From Methylophilus sp. Leaf416 (GTDB lineage: Bacteria; Pseudomonadota; Gammaproteobacteria; Burkholderiales; Methylophilaceae), in contig NZ_LMQS01000003.1 of the NCBI RefSeq assembly GCF_001424665.1, positions 357,189 through 421,188 on the forward strand: a stretch of DNA of 64,000 bases, written 5' to 3'. The notes below the pieces were generated by a model. The model worked only from the letters and a program-made list of their open reading frames with translations. It was not told the DNA's origin and made no database searches. Shown one piece after another: positions 1 through 7,898 of the stretch (the stretch's first letter is position 1; the number at the start of each line of letters is the position of its first letter). The position numbers and the translations under genes were made by a program.

Positions 1-373
1 CCAGCAAACTCACAAACCACCTGGGCGGGTCTTCGCCATCATGCTCCACGCGCGTCGTGCGGTTAGACTCACGCAAATGGCCGGTAGGGTCAAGAAAATC
101 CACTTTCAAATGCCGGATATTCATTAACTCTTCCAGCTTGAAAATATTGATTTCGCCTTTTTCACTGCGGTCAAGCCAGCCAAAATCGGTCATGTAATGT
201 GCAATTTGCGCGTCCAGCAAATGAATCACCAGGTTGGTCGTTGACTCGACTTCTGCCAGGACATCTTCCCGCGCATTTTTAATCACGGAAATCGCCCAGG
301 TGAACAGCAACCCAAGCAATAACAAGGTAATAGTCAGGTTGAGTTTGAACTGTAAACTGAAGGATTTCATCAT
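1..373 (-). CDS. Sensor protein with MoxY/LapD-type N-terminus (partial, runs off left edge)
   Basis: The first 124 codons are present; the rest lies beyond the left edge. The start is an ATG at 373 (a second ATG follows at 370), with an in-frame TAG upstream. The protein begins MMKSFSLQFKLNLT, then one strong membrane segment (about residues 12-32). An extracytoplasmic stretch follows, with an acidic helix and the motif LLDAQIAHYMTDF. This is the layout I associate with the LapD/MoxY N-terminal domain of Paracoccus-type MoxY sensor kinases that control methanol dehydrogenase. The family call is by pattern only, because the kinase core is not in view. It sits at the distal end of the mxa cluster on the same strand, 232 bases beyond the last beta-propeller gene, so it probably belongs to a regulatory pair that continues to the left. 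Confidence 0.6.
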   Translation of the reverse strand, partial: MMKSFSLQFKLNLTITLLLLGLLFTWAISVIKNAREDVLAEVESTTNLVIHLLDAQIAHYMTDFGWLDRSEKGEINIFKLEELMNIRHLKVDFLDPTGHLRESNRTTRVEHDGEDPPRWFVSLL

Positions 374-503
374 GCTCAGCGGATTGTAAAGTTTATTGCC
401 CAAAATCTATCGGGAGTTTTTCCCAATTCATACGCAGGCATGAACAGAAAACCACCCTATTATAGGATGGTAGGGCATGAACTTGAAGTACGCTTAAGGA
501 TTA

Positions 504-525
504 ACCAGCTGGGCTAGCAGCTGGT
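504..525. other. Intergenic inverted repeat ACCAGCT/AGCTGGT
   Basis: A perfect 7-bp inverted repeat (504-510 and 519-525) with an 8-base spacer, in the gap between the beta-propeller gene and the sensor gene. No T-run follows on either strand, so it is not an obvious intrinsic terminator. It could be an operator or an mRNA hairpin. Confidence 0.4.
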
Positions 526-529
526 ACTG

Positions 530-549
530 GATGGGTCAGTTTACCCATC
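530..549. other. Intergenic inverted repeat GATGGGT/ACCCATC
   Basis: A perfect 7-bp stem (530-536 and 543-549) with a 6-base loop, directly beyond the stop of the minus-strand beta-propeller gene ending at 606. It is likely a weak transcript-end or processing hairpin; it lacks a T-run. Confidence 0.4.
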
Positions 550-605
550 ACACCCTCAAAAAGCGCTTACAAGATGTTGGCACAAGTGCCCGGAATATGC
601 AGGGG

Positions 606-1568
606 TTAATGAATCACCACGCCCCACGGTAAATTACCTACGGCGATGTCTTTTAATCTGGTATTGGTTTGAGTATCGATCACCGACACATTATTGCTAC
701 GCCCATTGGCAACATACAGTTTTTTGCCGTCCGGCGTCAGTGCCATATTCCACGGCCTTTGCCCGACATCAATGGTCGCAATCACTTGCCGTGTAGTGCT
801 ATCGATCACACTCACGTTATGGTCACCACCATTACTAACATAGATACGGCTGCCATCGGCATTGACCTTGACACCATTGGAACGCAGGCCCACTTTAATA
901 TTGGCCTGCACTGTCCAGGCTGTAGTAGACACGATTTCCAGCAAACTGGCAGCTTCGTTTGCGACATACGCCCACTGGCCATCCGGGCTAAAGCCAACCC
1001 CTCGTGGATGTTTGGTCGCGGCAATCAAATGCTCGGATTTCAGTGATTTTAAATTAATTACATCGACATTATTACTCTCTTCATTGCTCGCCAGCAGCCA
1101 TTGCTGGTCGGGTGAAAATACACAGTGTTCAGGATTCTTGCCTTGGGTAGCGATGGTGTGTTTGACCTTGTTAGTGTTTAAATCCACCAGCGCCACCGCA
1201 TTTTCTTCTTCCAGGCAGGCGGCCAGCAATTTTCCATCCGGTGAAATATCTATGCCTTCCGGTTCGTCACCCACTTTAATCAAGGCGGTTTGTTTACCTT
1301 TTTCAATATCCACCACGGCGACTGCGTTTTTATCCCGCACGACGACATACAGTTTTTGGTTAGTTGGGTGAATCGCGGCTGCCTGGACTTTTTTGCCCAG
1401 CCTGCCTTTAGAAGGAAACTGTTTGATGACTTCATCGGTAGTGGTGTCAATGACGGACACCGTGCCATCTTTTTCATTAGGCACATAGGCGAACGGCTGC
1501 GCAAAAATGGAGTAAGAGAGGCTGATGAAAGTGGCCGCGATGAGAGATTGTTGCAGTATTTTTTGCAT
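606..1568 (-). CDS. YVTN-family beta-propeller repeat protein, exported
   Basis: An exported seven-bladed beta-propeller built from repeats of about 42 residues with the signature (L/A)YVxNxxxNxVSVIDTxTxxV. Examples are AYVPNEKDGTVSVIDTTT near the N-terminus and LYVANGRSNNVSVIDTQT near the end. I chose the ATG at 1568 because it gives a clean signal peptide (MQKILQQSLIAATFISLSYS) with a cleavage site near FAQ; the further-upstream TTG at 1607 would bury it. Related propellers are found beside PQQ-dependent alcohol dehydrogenase systems in other bacteria. The position at the distal end of the mxa cluster fits a role around periplasmic methanol oxidation, but no reaction can be assigned. It is paralogous to the next gene (1788-2741). 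Confidence 0.85.
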   Translation of the reverse strand: MQKILQQSLIAATFISLSYSIFAQPFAYVPNEKDGTVSVIDTTTDEVIKQFPSKGRLGKKVQAAAIHPTNQKLYVVVRDKNAVAVVDIEKGKQTALIKVGDEPEGIDISPDGKLLAACLEEENAVALVDLNTNKVKHTIATQGKNPEHCVFSPDQQWLLASNEESNNVDVINLKSLKSEHLIAATKHPRGVGFSPDGQWAYVANEAASLLEIVSTTAWTVQANIKVGLRSNGVKVNADGSRIYVSNGGDHNVSVIDSTTRQVIATIDVGQRPWNMALTPDGKKLYVANGRSNNVSVIDTQTNTRLKDIAVGNLPWGVVIH

Positions 1569-1589
1569 AGAGTGCCTTTTAAAAAAATT

Positions 1590-1613
1590 GGCCGATTGCT
1601 GCAACAACCGGCC
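1590..1613. promoter_or_regulatory. 24-bp imperfect palindrome upstream of the beta-propeller gene
   Basis: GGCCG-TTG-TGCA-CAA-CGGCC symmetry (1590-1613) with one mismatch on each side of the centre, 22 bases upstream of the ATG at 1568. The size and position resemble an operator for a dimeric repressor. No regulator can be named. Confidence 0.4.
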
Positions 1614-1787
1614 TGTACATGGAGATATACTTTATGCAAATCAATTAAATTGAAGAATTTAAATTGATAGTGCATGTTATGCGTTCAGGTTTTTCATCAA
1701 TAGCGGGATGCTTCCTGATTTCACTGGGAAAACTTCCCGACAACTACTTGTTATGCAGCCTTTCAAGCGACCAAATTCAGTCGGTTT

Positions 1788-2741
1788 TTAACGTAAACTG
1801 CCTGTAAACTGGCCGAATGCGCGCGGTTGCGAGCCGACTTTAATCTCTTTTTTGAGTGTCAGGCTTTGGCTATCAATCACTGCTATCACGTTGTCCATCC
1901 AGCTGGCGACCAATACCTGTTCATGCTCGGCATCGTAAGCAATGCCTTCAGGCGTACCCGGTACGCGAATTTTGCGGATGAGCTTTTGACTGGCAAGATC
2001 AATGACACTCACGCTGTCCTCCCCGGTATTGGTCACAAACAAGCGTCCACTACGATCTTTTGTCACACAATAAGGGTGATTACCGGTCGCCAGCGTATTC
2101 ACTACCTGATTGCTGCGCGTATCAATCACATGAATGCTGTTTGAATAGACATTGACGACAAATAACTGCTGACCATCCTGACTCAAGCCCAGGCCGAACG
2201 GATGCTGGCCGACCTTGATTCGATGCATTTGTTTATTGGTATGCGTATCTACGACACTGACGTCATTGCTATCCCGGTTAGCGATATACAACATTGCACC
2301 ATCGCTGCTCAACTGCAAGCCACCAGGTGCTTTGCCCACCTCAATTTCAACCAGCGTTTTGCCGGAATCTGCGGCAATCACCAACACATTCGCGTGATAC
2401 CAGTCTGCCACATATAAACGGTCACCTGTTTTATTGAGCGTGATACCTACCGGCGAAATCGATAAAGGAATCGTGTTTATCACCTGCTGGCTCAGCATAT
2501 CAATCACCGAGAGCGAGCGCCCTTCTACGTTACTCACATACACTTTGTGCTGTTGCTGATCTATGGTGACGCCAACCGGGGCTTTGCCGACAGCCAGTGT
2601 TTTAATCACTTGCTGTTGCTCGATATCAATCACCGAAACCGTATGTTCACCTTGATTGGTAATGTAGGCATAATTAGCCGCCAGCCCGCAAAGTGGCAGG
2701 CTAAAGCCAGCTAAACAGAGTAAGGCTTTAAGGGACTGCAA
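1788..2741 (-). CDS. YVTN-family beta-propeller repeat protein, exported (paralogue)
   Basis: 317 residues: signal peptide MQSLKALLCLAGFSLPLCGLA followed by seven propeller repeats such as YAYITNQGEHTVSVIDIEQ, VYVSNVEGRSLSVIDML and LYIANRDSNDVSVVDTHT. The start is a TTG at 2741. No in-frame ATG lies between it and the signal peptide, and the hydrophobic core begins right after it, so TTG initiation is the simplest reading, though no strong Shine-Dalgarno is visible. It has the same fold and length class as the gene at 606-1568 and the same strand, with 219 bases between them, so the two look like an old tandem duplication. It is presumably periplasmic; partner and ligand are unknown. Confidence 0.82.
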   Translation of the reverse strand: MQSLKALLCLAGFSLPLCGLAANYAYITNQGEHTVSVIDIEQQQVIKTLAVGKAPVGVTIDQQQHKVYVSNVEGRSLSVIDMLSQQVINTIPLSISPVGITLNKTGDRLYVADWYHANVLVIAADSGKTLVEIEVGKAPGGLQLSSDGAMLYIANRDSNDVSVVDTHTNKQMHRIKVGQHPFGLGLSQDGQQLFVVNVYSNSIHVIDTRSNQVVNTLATGNHPYCVTKDRSGRLFVTNTGEDSVSVIDLASQKLIRKIRVPGTPEGIAYDAEHEQVLVASWMDNVIAVIDSQSLTLKKEIKVGSQPRAFGQFTGSLR

Positions 2742-2865
2742 AATGCTGAGTGTGCGTGACGATGCATGTGTGCACTGTAGTTTTTTTCAACAGAAAAGGA
2801 TTGAGCCTTACTCCCGCGTGCTGCCGGGAATTTTTCACCGCCAGTTCGGGAGAAGTCAAAAAGCA

Positions 2866-3270
2866 TCAGTGTTCTGGCGACGAACGCTGATTAAAATGTG
2901 CCGTGATCGTGGTCATATCCAGCGTTTGCCACATCTGCACATGATGGTTCAGTTCGTGTGCATGCATGGCGCCGTTGACCATATCAATGACTACCCGCTC
3001 CCGGATCGCCATCAGGGCCGGCACTTGTGTGACGCGAAAATTGGCAGCCAGGTCTGCTGCGAGATCAATATCCGCCGTCGCAAACACGGCGTGCGGATAC
3101 TGGGCGGCGACTTCGGCAAACACGGGTGCAAAGGGCTGGCACGGATCACACCATTTTGCGGTAAACAGCACTATCAGGAAATCATGCGTGGTCACGCGCT
3201 GGTTAAACTGTGCCTGGCTCTCTATCGTTACTGGCGTGATGACCATGTTTGCTTCGGCGCTCATTATCAT
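2866..3270 (-). CDS. Thioredoxin-like protein
   Basis: 134 residues with the thioredoxin active site CDPC in TAKWCDPCQPFAPVF (about residues 41-44), a following helix, and the cis-Pro loop in RVTQVPALMAI. There is no signal peptide, so the protein is predicted to be cytoplasmic unless the start is wrong. Its ATG overlaps the stop of the upstream gene (3267) in an ATGA junction, which shows translational coupling. Thiol-disulfide chemistry fits the context, since MxaF carries an unusual adjacent-cysteine disulfide and MxaI an internal disulfide. A direct role in maturing them is inference, and a cytoplasmic location would argue against it. Confidence 0.8.
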   Translation of the reverse strand: MIMSAEANMVITPVTIESQAQFNQRVTTHDFLIVLFTAKWCDPCQPFAPVFAEVAAQYPHAVFATADIDLAADLAANFRVTQVPALMAIRERVVIDMVNGAMHAHELNHHVQMWQTLDMTTITAHFNQRSSPEH

Positions 3271-3635
3271 TCCTTTCGCGGTGGCAGGCTGCCCGCAGGC
3301 AGATGTTTAATGGTACTGATGGTCCAGTGTTGTGGCCCGGCAATGCTGTGCGAACATCCAAGTTCATGTGCGGGCTCTGCCGCGGTCAACATATGTTTGG
3401 TGTGGTCTGCGGTTTGCACTTGCATAAACCAGCGGTCTACCCAGACCTCAACCGCGCCTTCTCGTGCAACTTCAGTCAATTGCAATGTCACCAGCATGCC
3501 GCCATGCGCCAGGCAGAGGGAGTCATCTGTTTCAACCAGCGTGACCAATTCCGCTTCCGGGACGGCAGCATGTGCTGGCATGCTGCCACAGAAGCCGATG
3601 AAACATACAACCAACAGATGAGCGTGCATGTGCAT
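3267..3635 (-). CDS. Small exported protein at the end of the mxa cluster (MxaE/H position)
   Basis: About 122 residues. The ATG at 3635 gives the signal peptide MHMHAHLLVVCFIGFCGSMPAHA; a GTG at 3644 is also possible and would abut the mxaD stop at 3645. The mature part begins AVPEAELVTLVETDD and contains two cysteines (SLCLAHGG and HELGCSHS), which may form a disulfide. I do not recognise the family. By position it occupies the slot of the poorly characterised mxaE/mxaH genes of other methylotrophs, so a periplasmic accessory role is plausible but unproven. It overlaps the downstream thioredoxin gene by 4 bases. Confidence 0.65.
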   Translation of the reverse strand: MHMHAHLLVVCFIGFCGSMPAHAAVPEAELVTLVETDDSLCLAHGGMLVTLQLTEVAREGAVEVWVDRWFMQVQTADHTKHMLTAAEPAHELGCSHSIAGPQHWTISTIKHLPAGSLPPRKE

Positions 3636-3644
3636 AGCAATCAC

Positions 3645-4238
3645 TTAAGCGCAGACTGACATACCCAGACTTTTGAACAACGGGCGCATGGTCACACAAA
3701 TTTTATTGCGCCAGCCAGTTTGATTAGCTGCCGTATTCTTGCGACCATCCTTCAGGCCTTGCAGCCCGTCTTTGACAAAGGTATCCACCGCATTTTTTGC
3801 AGATTCATCATCCTGTCCTGCCGGCGGTTCATTCCCGGTGAAGGCGCGGTAATAACGTGCGGTCCATACCACCTTGGCATTGGCGCCCTCTGCGCCTACT
3901 TTTATTTTGCCGTTGAGCGAGCTGACAGGCAGTGCTTCCAGGTCTATATCGCCGGACAAACGGTAAGACACCGTCATATCGCTTGCTGATACTTCATCAA
4001 TCTCTTGCAGCAACTGCTTGCCATTCTTAAGTGTTATTTTTTGCTGCCTATCATTTACGGCTTCGCAGGCAGTCACTTGCGGATGCCATTGCGCCAGGCC
4101 GCAGGGGGTGCTGATACGTTTCCATACGGCGTCTGCCGATGTATTCACCTGAATGGACTCATCAGTTTTCTGTGGTGTCGGGCCATGCGCCCACACATTT
4201 GCACTCATTAATCCAATCAGTAATAAAGACCATTTCAT
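3645..4238 (-). CDS. mxaD: MxaD, periplasmic SRPBCC-type methanol oxidation protein
   Basis: 197 residues: signal peptide MKWSLLLIGLMSANVWA followed by a START/SRPBCC-like fold with the typical N-terminal strand and helix (IQVNTSADAVWKRISTPCG, then WHPQV). MxaD of other methylotrophs is a periplasmic protein reported to aid interaction between methanol dehydrogenase and cytochrome cL. The start ATG is preceded by a good AAGGAG. It lies 21 bases after mxaL in the conserved order mxaC-K-L-D. Three mature cysteines are visible (about residues 46, 59 and near the C-terminus in ICVTM), plus a penultimate Cys. Confidence 0.88.
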   Translation of the reverse strand: MKWSLLLIGLMSANVWAHGPTPQKTDESIQVNTSADAVWKRISTPCGLAQWHPQVTACEAVNDRQQKITLKNGKQLLQEIDEVSASDMTVSYRLSGDIDLEALPVSSLNGKIKVGAEGANAKVVWTARYYRAFTGNEPPAGQDDESAKNAVDTFVKDGLQGLKDGRKNTAANQTGWRNKICVTMRPLFKSLGMSVCA

Positions 4239-4259
4239 TGTTGCTCCTTGTAGAAAAAA

Positions 4260-5351
4260 CTAAACATGTTGTTTACTTGAAATCTTTAGCGTCCGCATTG
4301 CTTGCGTGGTGCCAGGCCAGCGTTGCGCCATCCACTTGTACCATGTGCTTCCGGCAAACGTCAGTACTAGGTACAGCAATCCGCACACAATCGCTGGCGC
4401 AGCCAACCACGGCCTGAGATCGGTATCTGCCCAGCGCCAGGCCGTCATGCCCAATCCGGTGGCCCAGCGGCTGCTTTGCGCAGCCTGCTCTAAACGGACA
4501 TAATGCAGGCCAGTGGCATTTGCTAGGCGGTTAAGGTTCTGCTCATCCAACGCGGACAGGTGCGCATTACTAAGTAACTCCGCGCCGGGGCCTTGACCCG
4601 AATTGCGGTCATGCTGACCGTGTTCCATCGCCAAGACTGACAAGGTCTCGGCCATGCCGAAATTGCCAAAGCGCTGTACTTCTTCCTGCTCCCAGTAACC
4701 GGCGACTGCATTCTTTTCATCCAGCTTGGGAATTTTGCTGGGCGTGGTTTTACCCATGCCCACCACATAGCCTGGCACATCCCCCAGCTTGCCTGCATAG
4801 GTCGGCATATATTTAGGATTAGCAGGTGGCGCTTGTTGGCCATCGGTAAAAAACATTACCCGCACCTGTTTGCCTAGCTGCGGCGCCTGTTCCAGCGCGT
4901 TATACAAGCCGTGGGCGATAAACGAATCTGCTGCCCAGGCCATGCGCCAGTCCATGCTGGCAACTGTTTGATCCAGCGCTGCGAAATGCGCACAGACTTC
5001 CACCGGCTCCACCACATTCACCACATTGCGTTCGGTAAACATACCCAGGGCGACCTGCGAACCACATGGCAATGCCGATAAGGTTTTGCGTATGCTTTGC
5101 TTGGCCATCTGCAAGCGACTGATGCTTTTGCCAGCCACCTGGTAATCAGGCACATTCATGCTTTGCGTGATATCCACAACGAAATACCAGTCGTACACAC
5201 GGTTGGGTAATTCAGCATGCGGTTTGAGCAAAGCAATGGTCAGCAGGCAAAATGCAGTGATCAGGGAGAGTTTGCGCCAAACATTCAGCCGGGAATCTGC
5301 GCCAACCAGCATCCTCAACTGCCTGGCCCAGGCATTAAACCTGAATTGCAT
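4260..5351 (-). CDS. mxaL: MxaL, membrane-anchored von Willebrand A protein
   Basis: 363 residues with an N-terminal membrane segment (about 27-43), a VWA domain opening with the metal-site motif DITQS (D60-x-T-x-S64), the further VWA strands LGMFTERN and VMFFTDGQQ, and a C-terminal membrane segment (WLAAPAIVCGLLYLVL). MxaA, MxaK and MxaL are needed to insert Ca into methanol dehydrogenase in Methylobacterium. The start is an ATG immediately next to the mxaK stop (TAA-ATG). It is read as one operon with mxaC-K upstream and mxaD downstream. Confidence 0.9.
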   Translation of the reverse strand: MQFRFNAWARQLRMLVGADSRLNVWRKLSLITAFCLLTIALLKPHAELPNRVYDWYFVVDITQSMNVPDYQVAGKSISRLQMAKQSIRKTLSALPCGSQVALGMFTERNVVNVVEPVEVCAHFAALDQTVASMDWRMAWAADSFIAHGLYNALEQAPQLGKQVRVMFFTDGQQAPPANPKYMPTYAGKLGDVPGYVVGMGKTTPSKIPKLDEKNAVAGYWEQEEVQRFGNFGMAETLSVLAMEHGQHDRNSGQGPGAELLSNAHLSALDEQNLNRLANATGLHYVRLEQAAQSSRWATGLGMTAWRWADTDLRPWLAAPAIVCGLLYLVLTFAGSTWYKWMAQRWPGTTQAMRTLKISSKQHV

Positions 5352-5954
5352 TTAAGGCATACCTCTTGGATTGCCGGGCATCGCGGGCCAGCCGCTGGGC
5401 TCATCCTCTGCTTTTAATTGCTCATCCTCATATTGCTGCGGGCCGGACATGCCATGGGTAGTCGGTGCCAGCCTTAATGCCAGGTGATAGTTATATTTCG
5501 CCTCTGACCAACCGGGATCTATACGCAAGGCTTTCTGGTAACTTTCTTTGGCGAGCGCGACCAACGGCCCTGCTTCATCCCACGCAGGCAAACCACGCTC
5601 TTCCAGCAAACGCACAGCCGTGCGCATGTAGATATTCCCCGAATTGAAATACGCCTGTTTCCGGAGCGGGTCATCTTCAGCCACTTTAGCGACAAGCGCG
5701 GCATACTGCGAAAGCGCCTGCTCAGTTTTTCGCTGATGGTCATAAAACACCGCATTGGCAAATAATGCTTGTGGCGTCTGGTTGGCATCCATCAAGTTTC
5801 TTTCTACCAGCACGTGCGGTTGCAAGCTATCGCGATACACCTGCGCCTGGTAGATTTCAATCAGTTGCCTGACCAGCATGATGACTGCAATCAGCAACAG
5901 TAATCCCGCCCAGGGCAAGCCGCGTCGCAAACCGTTTTGCCAGTGAATATTCAT
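5352..5954 (-). CDS. mxaK: MxaK, membrane-anchored TPR-like protein
   Basis: 200 residues from the ATG at 5954, which overlaps the mxaC stop as ATGA; an upstream GTG-type extension would lie inside mxaC and is not needed. There is one N-terminal membrane anchor (WAGLLLLIAVIMLV), then TPR-like helices (ALFANAVFYDHQRKTEQALS, AYFNSGNIYM, AKESYQKALRIDPGWSEAKY). The layout fits MxaK of the methanol dehydrogenase metal-insertion group. The C-terminus is acidic and then Pro/Gly-rich. Confidence 0.88.
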   Translation of the reverse strand: MNIHWQNGLRRGLPWAGLLLLIAVIMLVRQLIEIYQAQVYRDSLQPHVLVERNLMDANQTPQALFANAVFYDHQRKTEQALSQYAALVAKVAEDDPLRKQAYFNSGNIYMRTAVRLLEERGLPAWDEAGPLVALAKESYQKALRIDPGWSEAKYNYHLALRLAPTTHGMSGPQQYEDEQLKAEDEPSGWPAMPGNPRGMP

Positions 5955-6982
5955 GTTTGCCACCGCTTTAACTCCAGTCCGGTTAACCCTAGCAATACTG
6001 CTGTTACCAGCCACGCCATGGCATAGGCATACTGGCTTAAGTCTTGTCGCGAGACCGGTTCCAGGTAGCGGGTAGGTTTATTTTTTAACTTGGAAATATC
6101 ATTCACCGCCGCCAGTACCGCTTCCGGGTTTTCGGCTTCATACATGTGATACGGCACATTTAAAGTCTGGAAATATTCATGCAGTGCGTATTCGGGATAG
6201 GCATCAATATTTTCATCTTCGCCCAGGCTTTGCTTGAGGCTGACGCCGTTTTCAGAACGCAGGTAGATCCAGTAAAGGGAAGCTTGTTGCCGCATGACCA
6301 TGGCCCGTAACATATCCTGCGTTTTACCATCCAGGTGCGCGCCGCCATCCGATACAAGCACAATCGCGCGCGCACCGGTCACCGGCTGATCGGCAAAGTA
6401 ATCCAGCGCCATTCCCAGGCCACGCGCGACAGCAGTAAACCCCATGCCACCGGCTTCTGTTGCATCCAGCGCCGCCTGCACAAACGCCCTGTCCGTACCC
6501 AACGGCGCGGCCAGAATCGGTGAAGTACTGAATGTCACCATGCCCATCAAATCATCGTGGCCCTGCTGAACCAGCGTTTTCAATACATTGCGGGCGACCT
6601 GCATTTTGGGCAGGCGCGCCTGCACATCGCCTTTTTTCACGAATGGTTCATTCATGCTGGCACTGCGGTCCAGCACGATCATGACGTGGGCACCGCGGCC
6701 TACTTTCTCTATCATTTGTGATTTGAGGTATGGACCCGTGAGTGCCATGCTCAATGCCAGGATGAACAGGCTGGCAGCCACTTTCCAGGAACGCTCCAGC
6801 CAGACGGACAAAGGGTCGGCAGGTAACCCTTGCAAAGCTGGATGCGAGAAACTCAGTTTGTCCTGTAATACCCAGGGCAACACTGCCAGCGGCAGCAAAA
6901 TGAGTGGCCAGAGCTGCATCAAGCCCCAATGCTCTCCAAAACCGGAAGCGAGTATCGCTGTTTGCAAGCCTTCATCCCACAT
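5951..6982 (-). CDS. mxaC: MxaC, membrane VWA-domain protein
   Basis: 343 residues: two N-terminal hydrophobic segments (about 22-39 and 67-83), a VWA domain with a perfect MIDAS motif DRSAS (D105-S107-S109), followed by TFSTS and VSDGGAH, and a C-terminal membrane helix (AYAMAWLVTAVLLGLTGLEL). This is the BatA-like layout typical of MxaC. The start ATG lies 1 base after the mxaA stop and the stop overlaps mxaK by 4 bases. The protein probably works with MxaR and MxaS as a MoxR-VWA chaperone set for methanol dehydrogenase maturation. Confidence 0.9.
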   Translation of the reverse strand: MWDEGLQTAILASGFGEHWGLMQLWPLILLPLAVLPWVLQDKLSFSHPALQGLPADPLSVWLERSWKVAASLFILALSMALTGPYLKSQMIEKVGRGAHVMIVLDRSASMNEPFVKKGDVQARLPKMQVARNVLKTLVQQGHDDLMGMVTFSTSPILAAPLGTDRAFVQAALDATEAGGMGFTAVARGLGMALDYFADQPVTGARAIVLVSDGGAHLDGKTQDMLRAMVMRQQASLYWIYLRSENGVSLKQSLGEDENIDAYPEYALHEYFQTLNVPYHMYEAENPEAVLAAVNDISKLKNKPTRYLEPVSRQDLSQYAYAMAWLVTAVLLGLTGLELKRWQT

Positions 6983-6983
6983 A

Positions 6984-7898
6984 TCAGGAAAGCTCCACCT
7001 GGCTCAGCTGCTTAGCCAACTGCTTTAGATCAGCCAACGATGCCGATACCGGCTTGCCTGCGAAAAAAGCCTGCTGTATCTCCTGATAAAATGCCTGCAA
7101 CTGGGGTTGATAAACCGTGAGCACAGTATGCGTAGAAGTCACCCGGGTTAAATTTTCAGCGGTCACCGCGACGCCGGCAAACTGGTCCATGGCGCGGCTG
7201 ATCAGGCGCATGGCTTGTTTTGCGGCTTCCTGTGGATTGCCTTTTAATTTGCGAATCTCGCGCCATGCCTGTCGGAAAGGCATGTTTTTTTCTTGTGGCA
7301 ACTGGATCCAGCCCATGACCCAGGCAATGTAGGCCAGACTGAGCACTGCCAGGCTTAACCAGCCAGCCAGTATCCATAATTGTTTGGCTAGTGCCCATTC
7401 AGGTAATGACGAATCCGGATAAAGCTGGACGTGCGCCTGATCAATACGCGCGGGCAAAAGACTGGAAACAATGACTTTATCTGCCGGCACATCAATGGTC
7501 AGGCGTTGCTGTTCTTTCTTGAATTCAAGATGCAATTTTTTTAAAGGCATGATCCTGACTGAATCACCAGCCACGAATATCTGCCAGTCTATGTCCAGAT
7601 GTATCACACGCTCGGTTTTTGAGTCAGTGGTCGTCCAGTGTGCGCTCCTTAACTCAATAGCCTCGTTCTGGGCGGGCGCTGGCAAACTGGCGGGGTCGAG
7701 TTCAAATCCTGGCGGCACATGCAGCGTGATATGTTGCCTGGCGATGCTGCCCAGGGTGTAATCTGCTTCACGCGTGCTGCTTTCGGCCTTTAACTGGAAA
7801 CTACTTTCCACAGCATGTGCATTGCTGAATAAACACAGGCATAACAACAGACCGCCAATCAATGGCTGCATGGTTTTGCAATCAATCCACACCCTCAT
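6984..7898 (-). CDS. mxaA: MxaA, membrane protein for methanol dehydrogenase metal insertion
   Basis: 304 residues from the ATG at 7898, which overlaps the mxaS stop as ATGA. A signal peptide ends near SNAHA, followed by a periplasmic beta-rich domain of about 170 residues. One membrane helix (LWILAGWLSLAVLSLAYIAWVMGW) comes next, then a cytoplasmic helical tail with FRQAWREIRKLKG. The order and layout match MxaA, known genetically to be needed for Ca incorporation into methanol dehydrogenase. Confidence 0.88.
   Translation of the reverse strand: MRVWIDCKTMQPLIGGLLLCLCLFSNAHAVESSFQLKAESSTREADYTLGSIARQHITLHVPPGFELDPASLPAPAQNEAIELRSAHWTTTDSKTERVIHLDIDWQIFVAGDSVRIMPLKKLHLEFKKEQQRLTIDVPADKVIVSSLLPARIDQAHVQLYPDSSLPEWALAKQLWILAGWLSLAVLSLAYIAWVMGWIQLPQEKNMPFRQAWREIRKLKGNPQEAAKQAMRLISRAMDQFAGVAVTAENLTRVTSTHTVLTVYQPQLQAFYQEIQQAFFAGKPVSASLADLKQLAKQLSQVELS

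Noticed and set aside
2743..3621. 292-codon plus-strand open frame
   Set aside because: It is antisense to the thioredoxin-like and small exported genes, has no recognisable domain, and its composition (Cys/His/Arg-rich) is typical of a shadow frame.
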